NCBI GenBank assembly: GCA_020634375.1
Contig: JACKBX010000005.1
Location: 124,001 to 188,000 of the forward strand
Length of the DNA: 64,000 nt
From: Ardenticatenaceae bacterium
Lineage (GTDB): Bacteria; Chloroflexota; Anaerolineae; Promineifilales; Promineifilaceae
Direction of reading: 5' to 3'
The notes below the pieces were generated by a model that was given only the letters and a program-made list of their open reading frames with translations, ran no database searches and was not told the origin of the DNA. This document shows, one piece after another, positions 44,327 through 53,551 of the stretch. Numbering within the stretch: the first letter of the stretch is position 1; the number at the start of each line of letters is the position of its first letter. The position numbers and the translations under genes were made by a program.

Positions 44327-45739
44327 ATGACGAACCGGCTTCACAATCCATTATTTTGGGTCAGTCGCCACGTATTTCTATCAACCACGCTGCTCGCCCT
44401 GCTGGTCTACTTGTTCACTCTGGCTCCAGACCTAATCTGGGCGCACTTTGGCGGAGATGGCGGGGAACTCATCACCGCCGCTGTCACTTTGGGCGTGCCC
44501 CATCCACCTGGCTACCCTACTTACGTCCTTTTGGGCAAATTTATCAGCTTCATTCCCATTGGCACGGCCGTTTTTCGCTTCAATTTATTTTCGGCTGTGT
44601 GCGTGGCGTTGGCAGCAGGCGTGGTAGCAGTAGTCAGTGGTCAGTATTCAGTGGGCAGCAAACTGAATACTGATTACCGATTACTGAATACCGATTACTG
44701 GTCACTGATTACTGGTTTAACATTCGCTTTCACCTCATTTGTCTGGGGGCAGGCGGTGATTGCGGAGGTGTATGGGCTGAATGTGCTGCTGGTGGCATTG
44801 TTTTTGTGGGCGCTTTTGGGGGAACGGCCGTATCCGCTAACAGGCCTCCTCCTCGGCCTCAGCCTGACCACCCACCTCACCAGCGCTTTCCTCATTCCCC
44901 TGGCATTGGCATTAGTTCCGACACGAAACTGGCCCAAACTAGGCGTGGGGCTGCTAGCAGGATTGACCCCTTTTTTACTGCTGCCCTTGTTTGCGTATGG
45001 CAGCAGTCCCGTCGTGTGGGGGAACCCAACAACGTGGCAGGGATGGTGGTGGCTCGTAAGCGGGCGCATTTACCATCCTAACGCCTTCGCTTCACCCGCC
45101 GCACAATGGCTGCCGCGCCTGCGCGAGTGGGCGCTGCTAGCGGCAGGGGGGATGGCGAGTTTGCAAGTTTGCAAGTGGCAGGGGGCAAGTAACAAACCTG
45201 CAAACCTGCTTACTTGCAAACCTACCTACTTGCTACTTGCCACTTTCTTCCTCTACTTTCTCTACGCCTTCTTTTACAATACGCTGGATGCGGCGGCACT
45301 GCTGCTGCCAGGTGTGTTACTGTTAGTTTTGCTGCTGGCCCCAATCCTGCGCCAATTGGGGCGATGGGGCTGGCTGTTGCCGCTGGCGCTGCTTTTGCTA
45401 AACTTCAACGGGCAAAATCTGCGAGGTGATGCGGGGGTACGGCCGTTTGCCATCACCGTCTTAGAAGAAGCACCCAATGAAGCTATTTTGCTCACACCGG
45501 GTAACGAAAGCATCTTCGCCCTCTGGTATTTTCAAACGGTTGAGGGCCTACGCCCTGACGTGATATTGGTGGATAAAAATCTTTTTGCCTTTGATTGGTA
45601 TCGCGCACGATTACAGGCGCAGCATCCCGACCTGCGTCACTTATCGGTGGATGATCTGGAAGGTTTTCGTCAGGCCAATGGCGGGCAGAGGGCAATTTTG
45701 ACAGTAGACTTGTGGGAAAAAATGGAGATTGAGAATTAG
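44327..45739 (+). CDS. DUF2723 multi-spanning membrane protein (GT-C-like)
   Basis: About 470 residues, around ten membrane helices. The DUF2723 signature DGGELITAA and GVPHPPGYPTYVLLGK (about 50-85) is clear; this family resembles protein O-mannosyltransferases. The C-terminal region (TPGNESIFALWYFQ, RPDVILVDKNL) is soluble. Odd: two segments are encoded by short-word arrays (44631-44715, 45157-45243), inserted in frame in loops after helices; such words otherwise fill intergenic gaps. The last residues (MEIEN) also come from an array. The start at 44327 is my choice; a TTG at 44285 lies in an array. Confidence 0.72.
   Translation: MTNRLHNPLFWVSRHVFLSTTLLALLVYLFTLAPDLIWAHFGGDGGELITAAVTLGVPHPPGYPTYVLLGKFISFIPIGTAVFRFNLFSAVCVALAAGVVAVVSGQYSVGSKLNTDYRLLNTDYWSLITGLTFAFTSFVWGQAVIAEVYGLNVLLVALFLWALLGERPYPLTGLLLGLSLTTHLTSAFLIPLALALVPTRNWPKLGVGLLAGLTPFLLLPLFAYGSSPVVWGNPTTWQGWWWLVSGRIYHPNAFASPAAQWLPRLREWALLAAGGMASLQVCKWQGASNKPANLLTCKPTYLLLATFFLYFLYAFFYNTLDAAALLLPGVLLLVLLLAPILRQLGRWGWLLPLALLLLNFNGQNLRGDAGVRPFAITVLEEAPNEAILLTPGNESIFALWYFQTVEGLRPDVILVDKNLFAFDWYRARLQAQHPDLRHLSVDDLEGFRQANGGQRAILTVDLWEKMEIEN
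44631..44715. repeat. Short-word array inside DUF2723 gene
   Basis: CAGTGGTCAGTATTCAGTG words, then GAATACTGATTACCGATTACTG repeated with variation. In frame; encodes SGQYSVGSKLNTDYRLLNTD-like residues between two helices. Confidence 0.8.
45157..45243. repeat. Short-word array (GCAAGTTTGCAAGT) inside DUF2723 gene
   Basis: GCAAGTTTGCAAGTGGCA words followed by GCTTACTTGCAAACC and TTGCTACTTGCC, i.e. an inverted pair. In frame. The same words form the intergenic arrays at 51503-51565 and 53415-53445. Confidence 0.82.
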
Positions 45740-45778
45740 AGATTAGAGATTGATTTAAGTCTTAATCTTCAATCTCTT
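45725..45778. terminator. Word array (AGAGATTGA / TCAATCTCT) at the DUF2723 stop
   Basis: GAGATTAGAGATTGATTTAA and its near complement CTTAATCTTCAATCTCTTTC. Overlaps the stop codon and fills the gap to the next gene. Confidence 0.75.
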
Positions 45779-45788
45779 TCAAAACACT

Positions 45789-47756
45789 ATGACTATTAGA
45801 CAACATCCTCTTTTGCGCTGGCTCATTTTATTGGGCGTGCTGTTGATTGTGGCCTGGATGGGCCTGAAAACATGGCGCATTTATCGTGCGGCAACTTCGC
45901 TGTTGGCACAGCAAGCGGAGGTAGAAACGCTGCTGGCTAATGGGCCGACGGCCGTTGATCCCGATGCCGCCGAAGCATTGATCATGGGGGTACGGGAAGA
46001 TTTATTGGTGATTAAGCAGGAAACGGCCGTTTTCCTTCCCATCACCCCATATCTAGGTTGGCTGCCCAAAGTGGGACCGCTGCTGGTCAAGGCCACGCCC
46101 TTGTTGGATATGGCTGACGCCGGAATAGAAACGGCCGCTTACGCCATACGCGGCCTCAAACCAGGGCTGACAATCCTGCAAAACGAGGCCTTGGGCGGCA
46201 CAGACAAACTGGCTGGACTGGTTGCCGTTTTGGACATGGCCCGCCCTGATTTGGCGGCTGCGGCCAATGCCTTTGATCGCTACGCTGCGGCCCGAACGGA
46301 GCTGGGCGACCCGACTGATTTACCCTGGCGCGTGCGCACCCTGCTCGAAGCGGTTGATGCTTACCAATCGCTGGCGCAAGATGGCTTACAATTAGCCCAA
46401 ATTGCGCCGACCATGCTGGGCACAGAGGGCGCACGCACCTATCTCATTTTGGCGCAAAACGAAGATGAACTACGCCCAACAGGGGGCTTCATCACGGGAG
46501 CGGGTGTCTTAACCGTGCAAAACGGCCAAATCACCCAGGTGTTTTTCCACGAAGACCCGTACTACATTAACGATTGGCGAACAAAGCCCTACGCATTCCC
46601 ACCGCAGCCGCTTTATGACCTCATGGGACTGGAACTTTTCTTGTTTCGTGATGCTAATTTCTGGCCGGATTTCCCCACATCGGCGCAAATGGCGCTTGAT
46701 TTGTACAGCTATGGGCAAGATGTGTCCATGTTGGATGGCGTTATCGCCACAGACCAGCGGGGCATTCAGATATTGATGAGTGCATTGGGGGCTGTGCATA
46801 TCCCTGGGGAAGATGTGACCATTAACGCGCAAAATGTGATCGAGGTGATGCAAGCGGCCTGGGGTATTGCAGAAGGGGAAAATATCTCAGAATGGATTGT
46901 GGGACGTAAAGGATTTATTGGCGAGTTTGCTCAGGCTATTTTGAATAAGGTGACAGAGGATTTCGGCAGTATTGACCCTATTAACTTGTTACAGGCGGTG
47001 GAAACGGCCGTTACCAACAAACACCTGCAACTATACATGCGCGATCCAGTAGAGGCGGCTGTGTTAGATGCGGTGGGGTGGGACGGCCGTTTGCAAAATG
47101 AAACTGGGCAAGACGTACTCAGTGTAATAGATACCAATGTTGGCTACAACAAAGTCAATTCGCTTATCGAGCGCCAGATCAACTACCACGTAAATCTGAG
47201 CAACCGGCAAGCCCAACTTGACGTGACCTACCAGCACAACGGAACGGCACAAACCGAACCATGCTATCAGGGCACGCCCTATACCGCAGGCATCAGTTAC
47301 ACAGACCGCGTGAACACCTGCTACTGGGATTACGTGCGAATTTATGCACCGCTAGACACACTATTACTAAATGGCCCGCAGCACGACATTCCCGGCGAAA
47401 CCTTATTTACCGGACAAAGTTGGCAAAAACCGGCACAAATTATTGCCGAACCCGTGCCGCTAGCTGTCATTGCCGATGCCTTTTTGCTGCCCCGCACACA
47501 AACCCTGACCAACAGTTACACCTACCAATTACCCGTCAGCGTAATCCGGTCAGTAAACGGACAGGAGCAGTACCAATTGACTGTCTACAAACAAGCAGGC
47601 ACGCCCGCGCAAACGCTGCAAGTCGTGATACAATTACCCTCAGGCGCATCTGTGGTGTCGGTGAATCCACAACCTTTGGAAACGACAGATACAACCATCA
47701 CTTTCGCCATCCAGCAAGATAGCGACCTGCATCTGCAAATAACGTATCAACCATGA
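45789..47756 (+). CDS. DUF4012 membrane-anchored protein
   Basis: 655 residues. One N-terminal helix (about 9-27), the rest extracellular. The DUF4012 hallmark YLILAQNEDELRPTGGFI lies near residues 218-235. Such proteins are frequently found in Gram-positive and Chloroflexota envelope gene sets; their biochemical role is not known. It precedes an SH3b protein and a GT39-like transferase, suggesting an envelope or glycan function. Five copies of ACGGCCGT occur within it. Confidence 0.78.
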   Translation: MTIRQHPLLRWLILLGVLLIVAWMGLKTWRIYRAATSLLAQQAEVETLLANGPTAVDPDAAEALIMGVREDLLVIKQETAVFLPITPYLGWLPKVGPLLVKATPLLDMADAGIETAAYAIRGLKPGLTILQNEALGGTDKLAGLVAVLDMARPDLAAAANAFDRYAAARTELGDPTDLPWRVRTLLEAVDAYQSLAQDGLQLAQIAPTMLGTEGARTYLILAQNEDELRPTGGFITGAGVLTVQNGQITQVFFHEDPYYINDWRTKPYAFPPQPLYDLMGLELFLFRDANFWPDFPTSAQMALDLYSYGQDVSMLDGVIATDQRGIQILMSALGAVHIPGEDVTINAQNVIEVMQAAWGIAEGENISEWIVGRKGFIGEFAQAILNKVTEDFGSIDPINLLQAVETAVTNKHLQLYMRDPVEAAVLDAVGWDGRLQNETGQDVLSVIDTNVGYNKVNSLIERQINYHVNLSNRQAQLDVTYQHNGTAQTEPCYQGTPYTAGISYTDRVNTCYWDYVRIYAPLDTLLLNGPQHDIPGETLFTGQSWQKPAQIIAEPVPLAVIADAFLLPRTQTLTNSYTYQLPVSVIRSVNGQEQYQLTVYKQAGTPAQTLQVVIQLPSGASVVSVNPQPLETTDTTITFAIQQDSDLHLQITYQP

Positions 47757-47770
47757 TGAGGTGGAGGAGT

Positions 47771-48724
47771 ATGTTAAAGCGAATCACAATTACGGCTTTG
47801 TTCTTGATTACTTTGTTTGCCGCCCAATGGCATTTGAATCGTATCCAGCGTGTAGACGCGCAAGTGGCGACCATCCCTTCTCGCACGCCCACGCCAGGCC
47901 CGGCGACAGCAACCAATACACCGCGCCCCAATCCCACTAATCCACCGGCACAACCAACATCGCCACCAGCGGCAACAGATACGCCAGTACCCCAGCCGAC
48001 GATGACGTTTACGGCCGTTCCCCCCACCATAGACCCCGGCACCCTTCTCCCCACTGCGGAAGCATGTGGCGAACCACCGACCGTGCAAGCGCTGAACAAT
48101 ATCAACGTGCGCAGCGGCCCCGGCACAGATTATGACATTTTGAGCACACTTTTTACTGGAGAAGTACGCGCCATTGCTGGACGCGCCGAGTTCGCAGAAT
48201 GGTGGTTTATTTCCCTGGCAGATGGCAGCGAAGGATGGGTTGCTGATTTTACCGTCACGGTGCAAGGCTACACGGGCAACGTACCGTTGGTAGCCGCCCC
48301 CGCGCTGGATGGCAACACACCTACGCCAGGGCCTTTGTGGGAACCAACGCCGCAAACCGATTGTGCCACAGCTACCCCAGAACCAACGAGTACAAGTACG
48401 GCAACGGCCGTTCCCCCCTCCGTGACGCCATCTCCTGTCAACACAGCACTGCCAACCGAAACACTGGAAACTGAAATGGCAGCAGCAGCGGTCAATTCTC
48501 CTACCGAAACACCGCCAGCCCCGCCCGCTCCCGCCAATTCAAATCCAACCGCCACTTCAATCAGTGGCACGCCTGAACCGATTAGCGGGACTGCCTCGTT
48601 GGCAACGGCCGTACCACTGGCTGATAATGACGGGAGTGACGGCCATTCCAGTTTATTGCCAATTGCGGGCGCCATTCTCATTTTAATCGGTATCGTTGGT
48701 ATCATCGTCATCAAACGCACGTAA
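47771..48724 (+). CDS. SH3b-domain stalk protein with C-terminal anchor
   Basis: About 317 residues. Signal-like helix (about 4-20), Pro/Thr stalk, one bacterial SH3 domain (about 100-165; NINVRSGPGTDYDILSTL and GWVADF), a second Pro/Thr stalk and a C-terminal helix (about 290-312). SH3b domains bind cell-wall peptides. Start: GGAGG is immediately before ATG 47771; ATG 47753 overlaps the preceding stop and is possible. Co-directional with the DUF4012 gene. Confidence 0.72.
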   Translation: MLKRITITALFLITLFAAQWHLNRIQRVDAQVATIPSRTPTPGPATATNTPRPNPTNPPAQPTSPPAATDTPVPQPTMTFTAVPPTIDPGTLLPTAEACGEPPTVQALNNINVRSGPGTDYDILSTLFTGEVRAIAGRAEFAEWWFISLADGSEGWVADFTVTVQGYTGNVPLVAAPALDGNTPTPGPLWEPTPQTDCATATPEPTSTSTATAVPPSVTPSPVNTALPTETLETEMAAAAVNSPTETPPAPPAPANSNPTATSISGTPEPISGTASLATAVPLADNDGSDGHSSLLPIAGAILILIGIVGIIVIKRT

Positions 48725-48746
48725 AGCCCACGCGCCTTCAAAATCT

Positions 48747-50162
48747 ATGTCCAATTTATACGCCAACAGAACCATCAAATGGGCGCTCATCGTTCTGCTG
48801 CTAGCCGGGACACTGCTGCGTTTGACCTTGTTGGGCAGCAAAAGTTTTTGGCTCGATGAAGCCAATGCCTTGCGTGTCTCTCACTTAGGCCAGGGTGTCC
48901 TCTGGGAAGGCAAAGGGGAAGGATACCACCCGCCTCTCTTTTACATGGCTCTGGAACAATGGGCGGAGTTGGGAGAAGATGAGGCCACCTTGCGGCTGCT
49001 CGCCGTCATCCCCTCTGCCCTCAGCATCCCTTTGCTTTACCTGCTGGGCAAAAAGCTGCTCGGCAAAGAAGCGGCAACCACTGCCGTCGCACTGATGGCA
49101 TTTTCGCCACTGCTGGTATGGTACGCGCAAGAGGCTCGCCCCTATGCACTGCTTGGGCTGCTGGGGCTAGTTGCCATGCTTGCTGCTGCATACCTGCGCA
49201 ATCAGTTTCATGTGTTCTGGTGGGTTGCCCTCATGATCAGTCTCACGGGCGGGCTTTATCTGCACTACTTTGCCGTCTTCATCATTCCCCTGGTGCTGCT
49301 GCTGCTCATGGCTTCATGGGCAGCTAAACAGGCGTCTTGGGCAGGGACAATTGCGATTCTAACGGCCGTTGCCACATCCCTCACCGCTTATTGGCCCTGG
49401 CTGCAATCCCCCGCCATGCAGCGCTTTTTGGATATAGCCCGCGGCGACCACAATTACGTCGCCTCGCTATTAACCACGCGGCTGAATTTCTTGCCAGATG
49501 CCAACCAGGTCTATCTTCTGATCGTTTTTGGCGGGCTGGCAGCCATTCTCATCAGTTTACTGCTAACTTATTACCTGACAAAAGCGATACGCAAAAGCAA
49601 CACGTTCCAAAATTTGCCAGCGCATCGCGGCGTGCAAATATTGTTGGTGATAGGGTATGCAGCCATGCTGGTCTTGATGGTTTGGCCAAGGGGATATACG
49701 CTGAAACGCCAATTGATCTTATTTTGGCCTGTCGTGCTGCTTGGTTTTGCCTGGTTTTGGCCCTGGCAGCCGCAATCGGCTAAATGGCTGACGCCGATAC
49801 TGGCTCTTTCGCTGCTGGCTTCACTTGTCAACGTGGCTTTTGTGCCTAAACCAGACTGGCGTGAAATGAATACCTTTATCACAGCAAACCAACAAAGCGG
49901 CGATCAGGTGGTTTTGGAGCCTTCTTATATGAGAATTCCGTTCAATTACTACAATCAGGATGCGCTGCCGCAAACGGGGCTTGCTTTTGGCGCGGATGAG
50001 GCGGTGTTGCAAGAGTTGGTGGCGGGCAACGGCCGTATCTGGCTCATCATCCACGAAGCAGACACGGACAGCCAACAGAGAAACATAGCCTGGTTCGACA
50101 GGCACGCCCGGCTGGTGAGCGTGACGGAATTTTACAAGCTCCAGGTGCGGCTGTATGAATAA
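48747..50162 (+). CDS. GT39/ArnT-like membrane glycosyltransferase
   Basis: About 471 residues, ten or more membrane helices. The first extracellular loop carries FWLDEANALRVSHLG (the DE pair typical of GT-C enzymes) and GYHPPLFYMALEQW. It likely transfers sugars from a lipid-phosphate donor to proteins or lipids outside the membrane. It may begin earlier (48696), overlapping the SH3b gene; I see no good ribosome-binding site for either. Its neighbours are glycan- or wall-related. Confidence 0.8.
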   Translation: MSNLYANRTIKWALIVLLLAGTLLRLTLLGSKSFWLDEANALRVSHLGQGVLWEGKGEGYHPPLFYMALEQWAELGEDEATLRLLAVIPSALSIPLLYLLGKKLLGKEAATTAVALMAFSPLLVWYAQEARPYALLGLLGLVAMLAAAYLRNQFHVFWWVALMISLTGGLYLHYFAVFIIPLVLLLLMASWAAKQASWAGTIAILTAVATSLTAYWPWLQSPAMQRFLDIARGDHNYVASLLTTRLNFLPDANQVYLLIVFGGLAAILISLLLTYYLTKAIRKSNTFQNLPAHRGVQILLVIGYAAMLVLMVWPRGYTLKRQLILFWPVVLLGFAWFWPWQPQSAKWLTPILALSLLASLVNVAFVPKPDWREMNTFITANQQSGDQVVLEPSYMRIPFNYYNQDALPQTGLAFGADEAVLQELVAGNGRIWLIIHEADTDSQQRNIAWFDRHARLVSVTEFYKLQVRLYE

Positions 50163-50219
50163 GTGTCGGGTATTTAGGTGTCAGGTACTTGACACCTGAC
50201 ACCTAAGCACCTGATACCA
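50163..50219. terminator. Word array (GGTGTCAGGT / ACCTGACACC)
   Basis: GTGTCGGGTATTTAGGTGTC and CAGGTACTTGACACCTGACA, then ACCTAAGCACCTGATACC. A hairpin between convergent genes. Confidence 0.8.
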
Positions 50220-50220
50220 C

Positions 50221-51483
50221 TCAGTGCAAATGCTCTGCGGCAATAAAGGAAAGCCCTTGTTTGGTCAGGGCAACGGCCGTTTCATTGCAGGCAGCCATCT
50301 TATCCAAGAAATTACGCTCCAGATACGCCCAATCCCCCGCAGCAATAATCTCTTCTTTGTCGCGGAAATAATCCAGAATATCCGAAGGATGCTCTCGGGT
50401 TTCGTCCAGTGCCGGATCACCACCTTCATGTTTGGCAGAAATATTGGCAACGTGATCAGCCAGTTCCACTAACTCATCGCGGCGATTATACGGCTGGCGC
50501 ACGATGTTCTTAAATGTCTCCGTGATGTGATGCTCGAAGCGCACCACCTCTTCAAAGCCCAACGCCTTGCGGAACTGTGCCGTGATTTCCATCGTCTCGT
50601 TGTTCACCGAATTGCTCCAATTGAAGCCAATCAGCGGCGACGTGCCATCGTCGCGGGCAAAAAGCTTTGCGCCCAGCAGCGTCCACAATGCGGCATAAGG
50701 ATTGTCATTACCCATAAACACCGAAATCTTGAACTCGATATCCACGCCCAGGCGGTGCAATAAATAGCCCACCAGCACCGTGCCTGGATTCACGTTGAGC
50801 ACCTGACGGATGCCGTAGTTAGTGTAATAGTAAAGGTACTCATCCAACCATTTCAAAGCATGAGCATTGGGCTGCCCCACACCGCCAAAATAGCCGGTAA
50901 TGGTATCTGGGCCACCTAAATGGATGTTAGACCCGTCCGTGCCTTTGGTATCCAGCGTATCCACGTAACTGGCCCCAATGATTTTCAATCCGGCAGCAAC
51001 AGCGGGCAAATCTCCATCTGCCTCCTGTTCCTTCATCTTGCGCACCCGGATAAAACGGCCGGGCATCAGTGTTTGGTTGGCAATGGCCTCTTTTGCGGCC
51101 GTAATCAGCCAGGGGAAATACTGTAAAGCGCTCACTTCCAACGTCACAGCAAACTCGTCGGCAAACGACATCTCGTCAGCTTTGCCGCCCAGCAGCTTGC
51201 GGCGGTAATCTGCCACGCTAATGAAAGCGCCGTTATCACGCTGCTCCATCAACCATTGCAGGTCGGCGCGGTATTCTGGATTGCTTGCTTCAACTTGTTT
51301 TAATAGATTTTCCAGCTTGCCGGCTTCATCTGCTTTGGCGTTAATCTCTTCTGGCGTGCCATATTTTGCCACGACTGCCAGCACGTCATTCACCACGCGC
51401 ATGTCTGGGTTGAGCAAAATTTCATTGATGGCATCCAATTTTTCGGGGGATATGCGCAGTCTCTCTCGCAAATCAGTGGTCAT
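50221..51483 (-). CDS. Conserved protein of unknown function
   Basis: About 420 residues, soluble, no signal peptide. Distinctive stretches: LKIIGASYVDTLDTKGTDGS near 170, GGPDTITGYFGGVGQPN near 195, LNVNPGTVLVGYLLHRLG near 225, and FNWSNSVNNETMEI near 280. The Gly-rich strands and Asn/Asp-rich loops suggest an enzyme, but I do not recognise the family. GGAG precedes ATG 51483. It lies just upstream of panB's end on the same strand order (panB is further upstream), so co-transcription with panB is possible. Confidence 0.6.
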   Translation of the reverse strand: MTTDLRERLRISPEKLDAINEILLNPDMRVVNDVLAVVAKYGTPEEINAKADEAGKLENLLKQVEASNPEYRADLQWLMEQRDNGAFISVADYRRKLLGGKADEMSFADEFAVTLEVSALQYFPWLITAAKEAIANQTLMPGRFIRVRKMKEQEADGDLPAVAAGLKIIGASYVDTLDTKGTDGSNIHLGGPDTITGYFGGVGQPNAHALKWLDEYLYYYTNYGIRQVLNVNPGTVLVGYLLHRLGVDIEFKISVFMGNDNPYAALWTLLGAKLFARDDGTSPLIGFNWSNSVNNETMEITAQFRKALGFEEVVRFEHHITETFKNIVRQPYNRRDELVELADHVANISAKHEGGDPALDETREHPSDILDYFRDKEEIIAAGDWAYLERNFLDKMAACNETAVALTKQGLSFIAAEHLH

Positions 51484-51502
51484 GGGAATCTCCTTTCGCA
51501 GT

Positions 51503-51565
51503 ATGCAAGTTTGCAAGCGGGCAAGTGTGCAAGTACAAAATCACTTGCCTACTTGCCACTTGCCT
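51503..51565. repeat. Word array (GCAAGT / ACTTGC)
   Basis: TGCAAGTTTGCAAGCGGGCAA and TGCAAGT words, then CACTTGCCTACTTGCCACTTG. Hairpin between panB and the next gene. Confidence 0.85.
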
Positions 51566-52420
51566 CTATCCAAGCAACTTTTTCAATTCGTCGTACTCGG
51601 CGTCTTTCATGCCGAAGTAGTTTTTCGGTTCGGGGAATTGTTTGTTTTGTACTTCTTGCACGTATTGGATGAGGCCGTTTTGGATGACCTCGCCAGCGTT
51701 GCCGTAAACTTTTGCCATACGCGGCGTAAATTTGGGGTAGAGGCCAAAGAGGTCATGGTAAATGAGTAACTGCCCGTGTGCATCGGGGCCAGACCCCAGA
51801 CTCATGATGATGCAGTCTTCGGCACGCTCGGTGATGAGCTGACACACGCGGTCGGGCACAAGCTCTAGCAACACGCCGATGGCCCCTGCCTCTTCCAAAA
51901 TCTTGGCATCTTCAATGATTTTTTGCGCTTGTAGGGCCGACTTGCCCTGCAAACGAAAGCCGCCGAGAGCGCTGGCGCTTTGCGGGGTAAGCCCTAAATG
52001 CCCAAACGCAGGAATCCCGGCGGCGGCAATGGCGGCGATGCGCGGGGCCATTTCGCGGCCCCCTTCTAGTTTGATGGCGTCACACCCGGCTTCGGCCATG
52101 AAGCGACCGGCATTGAGTACGGCCGTTTCATTACTAGCCTGGTAGCTCATGTACGGCATATCACCAATGAGGAAAGCATTGGGAGCGCCGCGCCGCACCG
52201 CTTGCGTGTGCCGGATCATATCATTCATGGTCACAGGCAGCGTGCTGTCGTAACCGAGCATGGTCATGCCCAGGCTGTCACCCACCAAAATCATGTCAAT
52301 ACCCGCCTGCTCTTGAAAATAAGCAGTCGGATAATCATAGCAAGTCAGCCAGGTGATTGGCTCACTTTTGGCGACCTTAGTAAAAAGGGTAGGTAAGGAA
52401 ACTTTTTTACGGTCTGACAT
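51566..52420 (-). CDS. panB: 3-methyl-2-oxobutanoate hydroxymethyltransferase
   Basis: 284 residues. PanB motifs: ITWLTCYDYPTAYFQEQAG (about 18-36), ILVGDSLGMTMLGYDST (about 40-56), GDMPYMSYQ and KLEGGREM, and GVLLELVPDRV with the catalytic Glu (about 180). It makes ketopantoate, the first committed step to pantothenate and CoA. AAGGAG precedes the ATG. Confidence 0.95.
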   Translation of the reverse strand: MSDRKKVSLPTLFTKVAKSEPITWLTCYDYPTAYFQEQAGIDMILVGDSLGMTMLGYDSTLPVTMNDMIRHTQAVRRGAPNAFLIGDMPYMSYQASNETAVLNAGRFMAEAGCDAIKLEGGREMAPRIAAIAAAGIPAFGHLGLTPQSASALGGFRLQGKSALQAQKIIEDAKILEEAGAIGVLLELVPDRVCQLITERAEDCIIMSLGSGPDAHGQLLIYHDLFGLYPKFTPRMAKVYGNAGEVIQNGLIQYVQEVQNKQFPEPKNYFGMKDAEYDELKKLLG

Positions 52421-52506
52421 TGGTTCAGCTCCTTGAGTATAGGATGGATAAGTAGGCGCTTACGCGCTAACATCGACAAAAAGTTGCCGATAGATTACGT
52501 GGGAAA

Positions 52507-52708
52507 GTAATGAGTAATGAGTAATGAATAGTGAATAATTAATAATGAATTGTGAAGTTGTCACCCTTGTAGCTTACGCCATCGTCAGACAGAATTCAAG
52601 CGATGAACACCTTCCACGCGAATATAGTTTCTAATCGAAACCCAAAGGGGGCCTTTTCAGGCCGTAATAAAAATTTACAATTTATTATTCATCGTTCACT
52701 ATTCATTA
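52507..52708. mobile_element. MITE-like element with long terminal inverted repeats
   Basis: Left end 52507-52560 (AATGAGTAATGAATAGTGAA words and TTAATAATGAATTGTGAA) and right end about 52665-52708 (TTTACAATTTATTATTCATC, TCACTATTCATTATTG) are roughly inverted to each other, with about 110 bp of ordinary sequence between. No gene inside. It covers the gap from panB to the YceI gene and reaches its 3' end. The same words appear at 11466-11547 and 44262-44300. It could be a non-autonomous element, or an expanded word array. Confidence 0.45.
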
Positions 52709-53394
52709 TTGTCTGAGGGGACGGCTACGAAATCAATGTGTAACTGCACGACTTCTCCCACGTTGGCGACGCCGGGGGCTGAGGGAATGGTAAGGTTGAA
52801 GTCGGCACGATTAACGGCCGTGCTGGCGCTGCCACTGAGTTGTGTGGGGGAAACGGCCGTTACTTCCGCATCAAACACCACTTCCTGCGTGACCTCTCGA
52901 ATGGTTAAATCGCCGGTGATGGTGAAGGTGGCGGTTTCGCCGCTGTTGATGCTGGCGGGCAGCCCGGAAACGGCCGTTGGCGTAAACGTGATGTACTCAT
53001 AATCATCGGCCTGCAAAATATGGCCTCGCAGGGCTGTATTGCGAAACTCATTGTCCGTTGCCAGCGTGCGGGCATTCACCTTGATCACGCCCACCTGCGC
53101 GGTGCTCAGGTCGGCAAAGTCAGCGGCGATTTGCCCCGCCACCTGATTGGTGCGCCCCACGACGGTGATGTCGCTGCCGCGTAGGGTTTCATCCAAGGCA
53201 AACTGCACCTCGGACTGCTGCGGCACAATCTCGAAGAGAACGGCCGTTTCTGCTACATCAGTCAACGGCACACTTGCCAACGGCTCACTGACAATCTCCG
53301 AACCGCCCTGAGTCATCATATAAAGAGCAGCGATAAAAGAGATGCCCACCACCATAAAAATAACGCTGTTTCGTAGTAATTTGTCTTGGTTCAT
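52699..53394 (-). CDS. YceI-family lipocalin-like protein
   Basis: About 231 residues with an N-terminal membrane anchor (about 10-28, NSVIFMVVGISFIAALYM). The YceI barrel follows: LFEIVPQQSEVQFALDETL, GVIKVNARTLATDNEFRNTALRGHIL and ATFTITGDLTIREVTQEV. These bind isoprenoid-type or other hydrophobic ligands. The start at 53394 (MNQDKLLRN) is inside a frame that runs back through word arrays to 53568; those residues are not real. Divergent from the toxin-antitoxin genes. Confidence 0.8.
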   Translation of the reverse strand: MNQDKLLRNSVIFMVVGISFIAALYMMTQGGSEIVSEPLASVPLTDVAETAVLFEIVPQQSEVQFALDETLRGSDITVVGRTNQVAGQIAADFADLSTAQVGVIKVNARTLATDNEFRNTALRGHILQADDYEYITFTPTAVSGLPASINSGETATFTITGDLTIREVTQEVVFDAEVTAVSPTQLSGSASTAVNRADFNLTIPSAPGVANVGEVVQLHIDFVAVPSDNNE

Positions 53395-53414
53395 GAAGGG
53401 GATTTTGCCACGCA

Positions 53415-53510
53415 GTTGCAAGTTTGCAAGTTTGCGAGTGACAAGTAAAAAGACGGGCGTCTCTTGGGCATGAGACGGGCGTCTCTCGCTTAACAGACGG
53501 GCGTCTCTTT
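53415..53510. repeat. Word arrays (GCAAGTTT; GAGACGGGCGTCTC x3)
   Basis: 53415-53445 has GCAAGTTTGCAAGTTTGCGAG. 53451-53510 has three copies of AGACGGGCGTCTCT about 21-26 bp apart, two of them within the full palindrome GAGACGGGCGTCTC. Located upstream of the toxin-antitoxin operon. Confidence 0.82.
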
Positions 53511-53551
53511 GCCAGGCAAGTGGGGCGTTGGGTGGGGAACGGCCGTTGAGA

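Noticed and set aside
47774..48355. Open frame antisense to the SH3b protein gene
   Set aside because: Arises from the Pro/Thr-rich stalk codons on the opposite strand.
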